Assembly: GCF_003605435.1 (NCBI RefSeq)
Contig: NZ_QXQB01000002.1
Coordinates: forward strand, 682,001 to 746,000
DNA length: 64,000 bases
Direction: 5' to 3'
Source of the DNA: Paenibacillus pinisoli
GTDB lineage: Bacteria; Bacillota; Bacilli; Paenibacillales; Paenibacillaceae
Under the pieces are notes generated by a model. It was not told the DNA's origin, did no database searches, and saw nothing but the letters and a program-made list of their open reading frames with translations. A program made the translations under genes and the position numbers. The first letter of the stretch is position 1. Each line of letters starts with the position of its first letter. Positions 16,338 to 24,594 of this stretch are shown piece after piece.

Positions 16338-18980
16338 TTAGTTGTATACCTTAAGCTCGCGGATCGACCACCAGTTCGATGCCGTTCCCGTCTGCACAAT
16401 CTTCAAATACCGTGCGCTCACTTGCGAGAATTGGGCGGTCACAACCGGACCGCTGCCCGTGCCGCTGGCGATGACGCTGCCATAGTTCACACCGTCTTGC
16501 GAGACATATACCTCATAGCCCCGCGCATAATCATCGTTGCTGCCTGTGGAGTCCATCACAATCTTGCTGAAGCTCTTCGGGGAGCCCATGTCCACGGTCA
16601 GCGATTGGCCCGGAGCCATAGCGGCTCCCGTGCTCCAGCGCGTCGACATATCGCCGTCCAACAGGTTGGCTGCCGCGTCTCCGCTCGACGGCGTTGAAGC
16701 TGCAATCCAGCCCAAGCGGGACAGCTCTGCGCCTGTACCGCCGCCGGTGTTGCCGCCGCTGCCGTTCGTATATACGTTCAGCTCCCGAATCGACCACCAG
16801 TTGGACGCCGTGCCCGTCTGCACGATCTTGATGTACCGTGCCGACTGTGCCGGGAAGACGGCTTCCACGACCGGACCGCTGCCCGTGCCGCTGGCGACCG
16901 CGCTGCCATAGTTGATGCCGTCGCTCGATACGTATACCTCGAAGCCGCGCGCATAGTCATCATTGCTGCCTGTGGAGTCCATCACAATCTTGTTGAAGCT
17001 CTTCGCCGCTTTCATATCGATGGTCAGCGACTGGCCCGGAGCCATGGCTGTGCCTGCGCTCCAGCGGGTCGCCATGCTGCCATCCAGCAGATTCGCTGCG
17101 GCATCTCCGCTAGAAGGCGAAGAGGATGCCGTCCAGCCGGTACGGTCCAGTGCCGTCTCCACGCCTCCTGGGCCTCCGGGTCCGCCTGTGCCCGTACCGA
17201 TAAATTCATTGACCGTCTGTCTCATGCCCTCCGCAGGCGAGTTGGCATAGACGCGGCCTCCCAGCTTATTGATAACATGCGTAATCTCGCTGCCCGGCGT
17301 GCCAGCCAGCCATATCGAGGTCGCATGATGGACCTTGACTCCCGCAGTATCCGGCACTTCAATGCCGCTCTCCAGCTTCACTGGCGCATCTCTGAAGAAG
17401 GAATAAACGCCGAGTCCCCATACCTCATGATCCGTCACATGGTCCGCCACCTTATAGGAAGCATAGCCGTTCACGGTTCCGTTCTGGCTCATCCATCCCG
17501 CCTGATTCGGAACATCGTACGGAATTTCGGATTGGTAGAAATAGACGCGGCCTCCGTTGCCGTTCCATAATGTCTGATACTCATGATGATGTTCATTGAA
17601 TAAGCCGTAAATCGTCACCTGGTCGCCGTTCACGACAAGGCCGTTTTTCGATATATTGTCCGTCCAGCCTACACCTGCGCCATGGTCGGCACGCCAGATC
17701 CAGAAGTGATCGCCGATTACGTGGTTGCTGTTAATCGTTAAGCTGGCGTCATTTTTCCCGATGGCTGCTCCCCCGATCCGGAAAAACAGATCATGCAGCG
17801 AGGTTGGATTAGCCGCATGGCTTGCATTGCTTCCGCTTGGACCCACTTCCAGCAATGAAGCCGAATTGACCGGACCTGCATCCAGCACCAGCCCCGCAAC
17901 CTTCACGCCGTCAACGTCGGCTACTTTCATCGTCACTTGACCGTTCGCAGGAATAAGCGTCGGCAGACCGATGCCAAGAATGACCGTATTGGCGCGGTTC
18001 ACTTGAATGGTCTCGCTTAGATGGTAGATGCCCGGTGTGAAGATCAGGTTTTTGCCTTGGCTTAACGCCGCATTGATACTGGCAGCTGTAGCCGTCTCTG
18101 GACGCGCGATATGGAAGGTGTCGATCGACAGCGACTCGCCCGGCGTGGAGCCGTTCACCCAGCTGACGCCCTTCCGGTCATGCTGCAGGGAAGGGACGAA
18201 TACGCGGTATTGCCCTGCGCCGTCGATGTACAAATACGGCTTCTCGCGCAGCACCGGCGCCTGTTCGACCACCGTATACGGCGGATCCGGGAACTGGCCT
18301 GCAGGCGGATTCGTATCGCCTACGAATACCATGTTCCATACGCCGTTCGTCCAGTTGCCGTATTGGCTGTTGCGCGAGAACCACTGCTGCTGCGAGCCCG
18401 GCACAATCGTGCCGTTGACGACGGAATCTGCCAGCAAGCCCCCGCTTGCCCAGCCTGCATTCCAGTTGTTGTCAAAGTCGAACAATTGCAGCTCGCCGTT
18501 AATGTTCAGCCGCCGCAGCGGCGCCGCCTGCGATACAGCGATGCGCGTCATGCCGCTTGACGGTGAGATCGACAGATTCTCAATTGCGCGCCAGAAATTG
18601 CGCGTCGCGTTGCCGTTATCCCACTTGGCGTCTACGTTCAGTGCGCCGCCCGTGAGGTTCACTTGTCCCGGGTTTTGCCCGAGGCCCGCTACATGCGTGA
18701 AGAAGCCTACTTTCATATCTATGTTGTAGTTGCCCGGTTTGAAGAGAAGCGCATATCTCTGATTGCTGAATTCATTGCTTTCCTGCTCGTTGAATACCGC
18801 GCTTGTCACAGCCTGAATATCGGCTGTCGGCATCGATGGATCAAAGACATATACATTCGGGCCAAATATCGTCTGATTCGCCGTCGAAGGAGGCGGAGCC
18901 GCTTCCGTGCGGCTGGGAGATACAGCATACGTACTGACAAAAAGCGCTATCGTTGCGATCATGGCTATCCATTTTCTCAA
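16338..18980 (-). CDS. Secreted beta-helix (GH55-like) protein with two discoidin/CBM32 modules
   Basis: Exported protein of 880 aa. It uses a TTG start (18980) 8 bp after GGAGGG. The signal peptide is about residues 1-27. Residues about 35-600 form a right-handed parallel beta-helix of the pectate-lyase/GH55-like type (YALLFKPGNYNIDMKVGFFT, NLIFTPGIYHLSETIQVNRA, HVIGDHFWIWRADHG, GWTDNISKNGLVVNGDQVTI). A Gly/Pro linker near 605-615 is followed by two F5/8 type C domains (about 618-745 and 755-880). Relatives are often labelled coagulation factor 5/8 domain protein or, wrongly, adenylyl cyclase. Next to two GH16 glucanases an exo-beta-1,3-glucanase role is plausible, but the catalytic residues are not established. 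Confidence 0.8.
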   Translation of the reverse strand: MRKWIAMIATIALFVSTYAVSPSRTEAAPPPSTANQTIFGPNVYVFDPSMPTADIQAVTSAVFNEQESNEFSNQRYALLFKPGNYNIDMKVGFFTHVAGLGQNPGQVNLTGGALNVDAKWDNGNATRNFWRAIENLSISPSSGMTRIAVSQAAPLRRLNINGELQLFDFDNNWNAGWASGGLLADSVVNGTIVPGSQQQWFSRNSQYGNWTNGVWNMVFVGDTNPPAGQFPDPPYTVVEQAPVLREKPYLYIDGAGQYRVFVPSLQHDRKGVSWVNGSTPGESLSIDTFHIARPETATAASINAALSQGKNLIFTPGIYHLSETIQVNRANTVILGIGLPTLIPANGQVTMKVADVDGVKVAGLVLDAGPVNSASLLEVGPSGSNASHAANPTSLHDLFFRIGGAAIGKNDASLTINSNHVIGDHFWIWRADHGAGVGWTDNISKNGLVVNGDQVTIYGLFNEHHHEYQTLWNGNGGRVYFYQSEIPYDVPNQAGWMSQNGTVNGYASYKVADHVTDHEVWGLGVYSFFRDAPVKLESGIEVPDTAGVKVHHATSIWLAGTPGSEITHVINKLGGRVYANSPAEGMRQTVNEFIGTGTGGPGGPGGVETALDRTGWTASSSPSSGDAAANLLDGSMATRWSAGTAMAPGQSLTIDMKAAKSFNKIVMDSTGSNDDYARGFEVYVSSDGINYGSAVASGTGSGPVVEAVFPAQSARYIKIVQTGTASNWWSIRELNVYTNGSGGNTGGGTGAELSRLGWIAASTPSSGDAAANLLDGDMSTRWSTGAAMAPGQSLTVDMGSPKSFSKIVMDSTGSNDDYARGYEVYVSQDGVNYGSVIASGTGSGPVVTAQFSQVSARYLKIVQTGTASNWWSIRELKVYN
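16341..17165 (-). repeat. Tandem duplication encoding two near-identical discoidin modules
   Basis: The two C-terminal modules share long identical stretches such as SPSSGD/TPSSGDAAANLLDG, KIVMDSTGSNDDYARG, ASGTGSGPVV and KIVQTGTASNWWSIREL. The unit is about 410-430 bp. The similarity is also clear at DNA level, so duplication or gene conversion is recent. Confidence 0.85.
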
Positions 18981-19207
18981 AATGAATTCCCTCCAATATT
19001 GAGTATTGATGAAACGATTCCAACGAATCCAATATGCTCCTCTTGCCTGCTCCTCCTTTCCCGCGTGTTGGGCGAACGAGACAGCGTCCTCGCCTCACAT
19101 CCGCTACTGTACTGACCACCGGGCGAAAACGCTTACATTTATCATAGTGCGATACGTGGTTATTAGACAGGTGGGATAATTTAGATACACGGGCCGATTT
19201 TTTAGAT

Positions 19208-19236
19208 TTGACATGGTTTAATTAGTACTGTATAGT
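19208..19236 (+). promoter_or_regulatory. Consensus promoter of the TetR gene
   Basis: TTGACA-N17-TATAGT is a near-perfect sigma-A promoter. The -10 box ends only 7 bp before the TetR ATG at 19244, so transcription should begin at or next to the start codon. Confidence 0.8.
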
Positions 19237-19241
19237 TCTAA
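19222..19241. promoter_or_regulatory. TetR operator 1
   Basis: TTAGTACT-GTAT-AGTTCTAA is an 8-4-8 dyad with one mismatch that covers the -10 box of the TetR promoter. The same dyad recurs at 19841-19860 before the next gene. Confidence 0.75.
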
Positions 19242-19243
19242 AC

Positions 19244-19825
19244 ATGAAAAAGAAAACTGCCCCCAGCAACCGAACGATCGTGATGCAGGTCGCTGCTTCC
19301 CTGTTCTTGGAGAAGGGCTATCAGACGACCAGCATGGACGAAATTGTTGCCGTCAGCAAAGTGTCCAAGACGAATATTTATTACCATTTCAAAAGCAAAG
19401 AGGAGCTGCTCGCCGCTATCGCGGACCAAATGATTGACCGATACTCCGGGATGATCGATGAGATTGCAGCCCATAACGAGCTGCCGGTCATGGAACGAAT
19501 CGGCCGTTTAGCCGCGCTGCTGACAGAGCAGACGCCGAACATCCTTGGCGGGTGCCCGTTTCTAACCCTTTATGTTCAAACCTCGCATGAATCGGATGAT
19601 GTCCGGAATGCCATTAGAGCATTTTTCGACAAACAAACCAAAACCATGGAGACGCTGCTTCAGGAAGGCGTAGACCGCAAGGAGATCCACACGTCCCTCC
19701 CTCTTCCTCAGCTAGCTGCTCTTATCGTTTCGACAATTGAAGGCTCGCTATTCTTGCAGCACGCTCAGCAAGACCCCTCGCTGTTGTCGACCACTCTTCA
19801 TACTTTGGCTGCGATGCTAAAGTAA
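19244..19825 (+). CDS. TetR/AcrR-family repressor, possibly on a leaderless mRNA
   Basis: Repressor of 193 aa. The helix-turn-helix (about 8-55) reads RTIVMQVAASLFLEKGYQTT then SMDEIVAVSKVSKTNIYYHF and KSKEELLAAI. The C-terminal ligand domain matches TetR_C families with NILGGCPFLTLYVQTSHES. No ribosome site precedes the ATG; the -10 box is 7 bp away, so the mRNA is probably leaderless or nearly so. Matching operators lie on its own promoter and on that of the following gene, which points to autorepression and control of the downstream fusion enzyme. Confidence 0.9.
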   Translation: MKKKTAPSNRTIVMQVAASLFLEKGYQTTSMDEIVAVSKVSKTNIYYHFKSKEELLAAIADQMIDRYSGMIDEIAAHNELPVMERIGRLAALLTEQTPNILGGCPFLTLYVQTSHESDDVRNAIRAFFDKQTKTMETLLQEGVDRKEIHTSLPLPQLAALIVSTIEGSLFLQHAQQDPSLLSTTLHTLAAMLK

Positions 19826-19840
19826 TTTTTTTGCCCATGA

Positions 19841-19860
19841 CTAGTACTTAACAGTACTAA
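19841..19860. promoter_or_regulatory. TetR operator 2
   Basis: CTAGTACT-TAAC-AGTACTAA is an 8-4-8 dyad (seven perfect base pairs each side) with the same half-site as operator 1. It lies between the TetR stop codon and the AGGAGG site of the next gene and overlaps a possible TACTAA -10 box. Confidence 0.75.
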
Positions 19861-19885
19861 AAAATGCAATAGGAGGCCAACGAAT

Positions 19886-21754
19886 ATGAATACGGTATTT
19901 CTAACTGGCGGAAGCGGCTTTATCGGAAGGCAAGTTATGGCGCAGCTAGTGCGGGCAGGACATAAAGTGTACGTCCTTTCACGGTCCAACTCCAAGCTGC
20001 TTGAGACGATGAGGGCCATAGGGCTTGATGAGTTCTCCGCCATTACACCGCTTCAGGGTGATCTGACTAAGCCCGCGCTCGGGCTGAGCCCTGCAGATCA
20101 AGAGCGAATCAGCAAGGTGGATGTGATCATTCATGCTGGCGGACCCATGGATATCATGCTTCAGGCAGATCAGGCGCAAAAAGTATTCCGAGATGGCGCA
20201 ATCGAAATGGTCCGGCTGGCCGCCAACATCCATAAAAGCCATTCTCTAAAGCACTTTATTCATGTGGTCGGGTTTAAGTCGCCTTATTCGGAAATCGGCA
20301 ATAACCATGATGGCCTGAGCCATCCTCACAAGGCGCCTCCCTATGAGCAAATGAAATTCGAAGCCGATCTATTGATTCGGCAGGAGCTCGCCAAGCTGGG
20401 CGTTCCGCTGTCTGTCGTGAATCCTAGCGTCGTAATCGGGGACTCTTATACGGGGATGACCGAGCAGCTCGGTGGACTTGGCATATTGGTGAATAGCGTA
20501 CGCAGGGGACTGATGGCCTTTGCTCCCGGAGGCAAGAAATATTGGCTCCCGCTTGTCCATGTCGATCATGTGGCGGCTTGCATTGCAGCTCTGGCGCAAG
20601 AGAAGCATCCCGTTAGCGATACGTATTTCTTGTTGGATCAGCAAACGGCCAGTCCTGACATGATTGAGCTTACTAGACTAATTGCCAAAGAATCGGGTGT
20701 CCGAGGGCCTATTGGCGCTATTCCATACCGCTTCATTAAAGCCTTGCTGAACCTCGGAATTGACAAGGGACTGAAAATGCCAAAGGAATCGATCGATTTT
20801 ATCGTCAACTCTGAATTCCCGCTGGCCTCGAAGATGGACCTGCAAGCCAAGCATGGTCTTCAATTGTCTGTCATTCCGTCCACCCTGCCTTTTGTCGTTG
20901 CGGATTTGGATTTCCGTATTTCCCACGGCAGCAGCCTATACCTTCCTCATCCGTTCCGATTAAGCAGAAGGGCGAATCTGGCAACGATTGAAAAGGAAGG
21001 ACATGGTCCGCCTATCATTCTGTTGCATGGCACCTTTAGCTCAGCCTATGCGTTATTGCCGCTAGCTGAGCAACTTGCCACCCTTTGCGAGAATCCGATT
21101 TATCTCATAGACTTGCCGGGATTCGGACGTTCGCCTATCCGTCATCACGACGTACAAATCAAAGGTTTGGAACAGTCCATCAGAGATCTGCTTATGAGCA
21201 TAGACTCGCCGGTCATCCTGGTTGGACATTCGCTTGGGGGCTATATCGCTGCCAAAATGATAGACCAAGTGCCGGAGCATATTCATATGGGGCTGCTGCT
21301 TCAGCCGGTATTACAGCCCTTGTCCATCAAGTTTAAAGCCAAACTCATGACGCTTTCCCTGCTGCGATTCGCATCTGAGAGCGCAATTAAACGCATGCTG
21401 CTGAAGGAGCAGAGCTTTGCAGGCGAGCATGAAATTCCCGCAGAGTATATACGCTATATCCATGATGAACTGAGCTCCCCCCGCATCAGGTCCTCCACGG
21501 CAGAGGCCATGTCTGCGCTTGCGCGGCCGGAGAGCTTCTCCTTCTCCCCAGCCAACTGGGATGAAAACAGGCTGACGATCTTATGGGGAACGCAGGAGAG
21601 CAACTTTCATATTCCGGACCAATACGCTGGATTCCCTGCCATCGGTCTGCCCTATGCGCATCAATTCCCGATATCCCATCCCGCGGAGACTGCATCACGG
21701 ATTCAAGAGGCTCTGCAAGAATATGTTGTGCCGAATCATTCCCTTTGTATATAA
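19886..21754 (+). CDS. Fusion of an extended SDR dehydratase/epimerase and an alpha/beta hydrolase
   Basis: Cytoplasmic protein of 622 aa with two enzymes in one chain. Residues about 1-330 are an extended short-chain dehydrogenase: NAD(P) motif FLTGGSGFIGRQV, a second motif HVVGFKSPYSE, and active-site Tyr/Lys as YEQMKFEADLL. Residues about 365-615 are an alpha/beta hydrolase: oxyanion strand IILLHGTFSSAY, nucleophile elbow VGHSLGGYIA, and an acid near TILWGTQESN; a late His is present in YAHQFPISHPAE. The substrate is unknown; a two-step modification of a lipid- or ester-linked alcohol is a guess. AGGAGG precedes the ATG and a TetR dyad lies directly upstream. Confidence 0.87.
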   Translation: MNTVFLTGGSGFIGRQVMAQLVRAGHKVYVLSRSNSKLLETMRAIGLDEFSAITPLQGDLTKPALGLSPADQERISKVDVIIHAGGPMDIMLQADQAQKVFRDGAIEMVRLAANIHKSHSLKHFIHVVGFKSPYSEIGNNHDGLSHPHKAPPYEQMKFEADLLIRQELAKLGVPLSVVNPSVVIGDSYTGMTEQLGGLGILVNSVRRGLMAFAPGGKKYWLPLVHVDHVAACIAALAQEKHPVSDTYFLLDQQTASPDMIELTRLIAKESGVRGPIGAIPYRFIKALLNLGIDKGLKMPKESIDFIVNSEFPLASKMDLQAKHGLQLSVIPSTLPFVVADLDFRISHGSSLYLPHPFRLSRRANLATIEKEGHGPPIILLHGTFSSAYALLPLAEQLATLCENPIYLIDLPGFGRSPIRHHDVQIKGLEQSIRDLLMSIDSPVILVGHSLGGYIAAKMIDQVPEHIHMGLLLQPVLQPLSIKFKAKLMTLSLLRFASESAIKRMLLKEQSFAGEHEIPAEYIRYIHDELSSPRIRSSTAEAMSALARPESFSFSPANWDENRLTILWGTQESNFHIPDQYAGFPAIGLPYAHQFPISHPAETASRIQEALQEYVVPNHSLCI

Positions 21755-21755
21755 T
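21726..21755 (+). promoter_or_regulatory. Candidate promoter at the end of the fusion gene
   Basis: TTGTGC-N18-TATAAT at 21726-21755 overlaps the last codons of the SDR/hydrolase gene. It would start a transcript carrying the small leader ORF and the amidoligase gene. Confidence 0.45.
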
Positions 21756-21786
21756 CTCCATAATAACGTACTTCTGGAGGACGCCT

Positions 21787-21813
21787 ATGCTCAAAGAAAA
21801 AATTCCCTGGTAA
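21787..21813 (+). CDS. Candidate 8-residue leader peptide MLKEKIPW
   Basis: A nine-codon ORF ending in TAA, with GGAGG six bases before its ATG, which is a better ribosome site than many genes here have. It sits about 70 bp ahead of the amidoligase gene, whose own ribosome site is locked in a hairpin (21829-21873). The arrangement resembles leader peptides of translational attenuators such as those of erm and cat genes. Coding is inferred only from the ribosome site and position. Confidence 0.35.
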   Translation: MLKEKIPW

Positions 21814-21828
21814 GCCCGTGCCCCGCCG

Positions 21829-21873
21829 CCTCTCGCTTCAATCGAACGATTCAAATCTAATCGAAACGAGAGG
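21829..21873 (+). promoter_or_regulatory. Hairpin sequestering the amidoligase ribosome site
   Basis: CCTCTCG at 21829-21835 pairs perfectly with CGAGAGG at 21867-21873. The latter is the Shine-Dalgarno of the following gene. In the folded form initiation at 21883 would be blocked. Confidence 0.45.
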
Positions 21874-21882
21874 ATGAAGAAC

Positions 21883-22791
21883 ATGCGGCCACAAGCTGTA
21901 GATTGGAAAACGTTAACCTTTGGAGTAGAAATCGAATTTATCGGAGGTCATCCGGAGCAGCTGGAGCTGTTGCCCGGCTGGATCATGTCGCTCGATGAGC
22001 GGCAGTTGGATGAGACCGGTCTGGAATCAGGAAGCGAGCTGAAGCCGCCTCCGCTGCTATGGGAGGACCGGGAGCAAATTCGTGTGATGCTGGACCGGCT
22101 TTTGGCTCAGGGCGCTGCTATGAATTGGAGCTGCGGCCTTCACGTCCACGTCGGACTGGAGCCCTGGGGTCAAGAGATTGTACCGCGCCTGCTGGATGCA
22201 GCTCTGCAATGCCAAGAAGCGATCGGGAAGCTGCTGGCTACAAGCCCGCATCGGCGGCTATTCTGCCCGCCCGTCACGCCGGCAATGAGAGAGCGTTATG
22301 CGGCAGCGCCCGAGGAAGAATCCGTCCGCTATTTCGGACGCCCGCAGTCTCATCGCTGCGGCATTAACACAGCGGCGTGGTTTGATATCCAAACCGTTGA
22401 AATCCGCTATGCCAACGGCTCGTTGGACTATGAAGAAATCCTTGCAACTGCGGAGCTTTGTCTTCGATTCGTCGCTGCGGTCGGAGAAGGGCGGACGCTA
22501 TCAAGCGACCATGAGGAGTTGGCTAGGCAGCTGGGCGTGCCAAGCTGCGGATACCCGCCCCCTCTGCCGCCTCCTAGATGGTTCGAAGAGAGAACCTGGC
22601 TGGAAGAAGCGCTGATCCCCGTATTGGCCTCAACGGCGGCAGAGCTTGTGAAGGATGGCGAGATCCACCATATTCTGCCCGTTCCGGATGGAATGCTGCT
22701 GGCGGTCGAGGACCGTGAAGGACGGCTGTTCAAATTCATCGTTCAACCGCCTGCGGCAAAGTGGACGGTCTTGCGCCAAATCGAAGGGTAA
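21883..22791 (+). CDS. Putative amidoligase (COOH-NH2 ligase fold)
   Basis: Protein of 302 aa matching the Amidoligase_2 group, relatives of glutamine synthetase/gamma-glutamyl ligases. Metal- and ATP-binding motifs are in the usual order: TFGVEIEFIG near the N-terminus, SCGLHVHVGL, RYFGRPQSHRCGINTAAWF and VEIRYANGSLDYEEI. Family members are predicted to form amide or peptide bonds, often modifying small peptides or cell-surface polymers; the substrate here is unknown. ATG 21883 is chosen because AGAGG lies 9 bp upstream, whereas ATG 21874 abuts it. It may be under translational attenuation (see 21787-21873). Confidence 0.82.
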   Translation: MRPQAVDWKTLTFGVEIEFIGGHPEQLELLPGWIMSLDERQLDETGLESGSELKPPPLLWEDREQIRVMLDRLLAQGAAMNWSCGLHVHVGLEPWGQEIVPRLLDAALQCQEAIGKLLATSPHRRLFCPPVTPAMRERYAAAPEEESVRYFGRPQSHRCGINTAAWFDIQTVEIRYANGSLDYEEILATAELCLRFVAAVGEGRTLSSDHEELARQLGVPSCGYPPPLPPPRWFEERTWLEEALIPVLASTAAELVKDGEIHHILPVPDGMLLAVEDREGRLFKFIVQPPAAKWTVLRQIEG

Positions 22792-22798
22792 TAGGTAT

Positions 22799-22833
22799 AA
22801 GGGTCATACTGCCGATAAGGCGGCATGACCCTT
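22799..22833 (+). terminator. Hairpin after the amidoligase gene
   Basis: AAGGGTCAT pairs perfectly with ATGACCCTT, with a further GCC/GGC pair inside the loop. The T tract is poor, so its strength as a terminator is uncertain. Confidence 0.6.
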
Positions 22834-22915
22834 CCGAATGTTCTTTAAAGGTAAGGACTATAACCGCATGTCTTATCGTACGATAACAAGAGAGTGGACA
22901 AAGGGAGGAATGCCG

Positions 22916-23674
22916 ATGTGGGAACGCAAGGAACTGAAGGATAATGCCAAGTATGTGCTTCGAACCTCGTATTGGAAAGCTTTTCTGGTCAGCCTGATCT
23001 TAGGCTTCGTCGGCGGAGGTGCGCGCTTCCCGGATTTGAACTTCAATTTCGGATCATCGTCTAATGGTTCATTTGACTCGGAGACCGGATTTATCGATTG
23101 GGGATTGATGGCCCCGATCTTTGCCCTTGCGGCCGGACTAATCATTGTTTTCATTATTTTCGCTATCAGCTTTCGCATATTCCTGGGCTTTCCGCTTGAA
23201 GTCGGCTCTATCCAGTACTTCAAGCGCTCGGCAGAGCAGGATGTGAATCTGAACCACTTGGGATACGCCTTCAACAGCCAGCGATACTTGAAAATCGTCG
23301 CGGCCATGTTATGGCGGGGCTTTCTCAATTTCCTATGGTATCTGCTGCTCATCATTCCGGGCATTGTAAAGTCTTACGCGTACAGCTTAGTGCCATATAT
23401 TCTCGCCGATAACCCGAACATCGGATACAATCGGGCAGTGGATTTGAGCAACCAGATGACAAGAGGACATAAATTCCGCATGTTCGTCCTGGATCTAAGC
23501 TTTATCGGCTGGATTCTCCTCGGCTTGCTGGCATGCTTCGTCGGCGTCCTGTTCGTAATGCCCTATATCAACGCTACCAAAGCGGAGCTTTATCTCGCAT
23601 TGCGCAAAGAAGCGCTGGAGCGGAATCTGACGACGGAAGCGGAATTGCAGCTCGTTCCTCCGCCTCTCTACTAG
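22916..23674 (+). CDS. DUF975 integral membrane protein
   Basis: Membrane protein of 252 aa with the DUF975 hallmark N-terminus (WERKELKDNAKYVLRTSYWK) and about five hydrophobic segments. These include LIIVFIIFAISFRIFLGFPL and the conserved FLWYLLLIIPGIVKSYAYSL and DNPNIGYNRAVDLSNQMTRG. Firmicutes often carry several DUF975 genes; function is unknown. GGGAGG lies 7 bp before ATG 22916. In-frame ATG codons at 22838 and 22868 have no ribosome site, so the shorter form is preferred. Confidence 0.85.
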   Translation: MWERKELKDNAKYVLRTSYWKAFLVSLILGFVGGGARFPDLNFNFGSSSNGSFDSETGFIDWGLMAPIFALAAGLIIVFIIFAISFRIFLGFPLEVGSIQYFKRSAEQDVNLNHLGYAFNSQRYLKIVAAMLWRGFLNFLWYLLLIIPGIVKSYAYSLVPYILADNPNIGYNRAVDLSNQMTRGHKFRMFVLDLSFIGWILLGLLACFVGVLFVMPYINATKAELYLALRKEALERNLTTEAELQLVPPPLY

Positions 23675-23740
23675 TTCCGTTTGCATGCGCAAGGTGCTTT
23701 CCCAAAAGGGAGGCAACGGATAAGGCACTCCCAAACGGCG

Positions 23741-23785
23741 AAAAAAGCCTTCAAATCCACCGCAAGAGTGGGTTTGAAGGCTTTT
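23741..23785 (-). terminator. Conserved terminator cap of repeat array 1
   Basis: On the minus strand AAGCCTTCAAACCCAC pairs with GTGGATTTGAAGGCTT, followed by TTTTTTCG. With the adjoining sequence to 23830 it matches the cap of array 2 (31250-31338) in inverted orientation, over about 95 bp. It can terminate transcripts leaving desR and array 1. Confidence 0.8.
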
Positions 23786-23831
23786 CGCTTGCAGCGGGAG
23801 CTATGATTGGCAGCTGCGGGGGGAGCCCTAA

Positions 23832-24493
23832 GCCGAGTTTCTCGGCCTGCGGCTCCGCCTTCCGCTCGGCGGCACGCTTTAAGCCGAGTTTCTCGGACTG
23901 CAGCTCCGCTTTCCGCTCGGCGGCGCACTCTAGGCCGGGTTTCTCGGACTGCAGTTCGGCTTTCCGCCCTGCGGTGCTCTCTAGGCCGAGTTTATCGGAC
24001 TGCAGCTCCGCTTGCCGTTCGGCGGCGCTCTCTAAGCCGAGATTCTCGGACTGCAGCTCCGTTTTACGCTCGGCGGCGCTCTCTAAGCCGAGTTTCTCGG
24101 ACTGCAGCTCCGTTTTACGCTCGGCGGCACGCTCTAGGCCGAGTTTCTCGGACTGCAGCTCCGTTTTACGCTCGGCGGCACGCTCTAGGCCGAGTTTCTC
24201 GGACTGCAGCTCTGCTTTCCGCTCGGCGGTGCTCTCTAAGCCGAGTTTCGCGGACTGCAGTTCCGCTTCCCGCTCGGCGACACTCTCTAAGCCGAGTTTC
24301 TCGGACTGCAGCTCCGCTTTCCGCTCGGCGGTACGTCTAGGCCGAGTTTCTCGGACTGCAACTTCGATTCCTGCTCGGCGGCACGCTCTAGGCCGAGTTT
24401 CTCGGACTGTAGCTCTGCTTTCCGCTCAGCGGTACGCTCTAGGCCGGGTTTCTCGGACTGCAGTTCAGCTTTCCACCCAGCTCGCACGACTGT
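23832..24493 (-). repeat. Tandem array 1: 13 units of 51 bp
   Basis: Unit starts are at 23832, 23883, 23934, 23985, 24036, 24087, 24138, 24189, 24240, 24291, 24341, 24392 and 24443; one unit is 50 bp and the rest 51. Each begins GCCGAGTTTCTCGG, a small palindrome (CCGAG-TTT-CTCGG), and contains CTGCAGCTCCG and CGCTCGGCGG. The array lies between the desR stop codon (minus strand) and a terminator cap. Because 51 is a multiple of three and the unit lacks stops, several frames stay open throughout; no ribosome site or plausible start supports coding. Confidence 0.93.
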
Positions 24494-24594
24494 CCCGAGG
24501 TGTCGTTAGATGACGGAGAGGCACCCCCCATACGATTAACCGCATATGACACAACTACTCGCTTTTCGAACAGCCCTTGCCATTGCCACTTTCG

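Noticed and set aside
16338..18980. Adenylyl cyclase
   Set aside because: Proteins of this type are sometimes given that name, but a signal peptide, beta-helix and discoidin domains are seen and no cyclase motif is.
23832..24493. CRISPR array
   Set aside because: Units are contiguous 51-bp repeats without unique spacers, and no cas genes are present. The same holds for arrays 2-4.
23533..24513. Long open frames through array 1 giving 17-residue protein repeats
   Set aside because: A 51-bp unit without stop codons leaves several frames open. There is no ribosome site or conserved start, and the composition is extreme.
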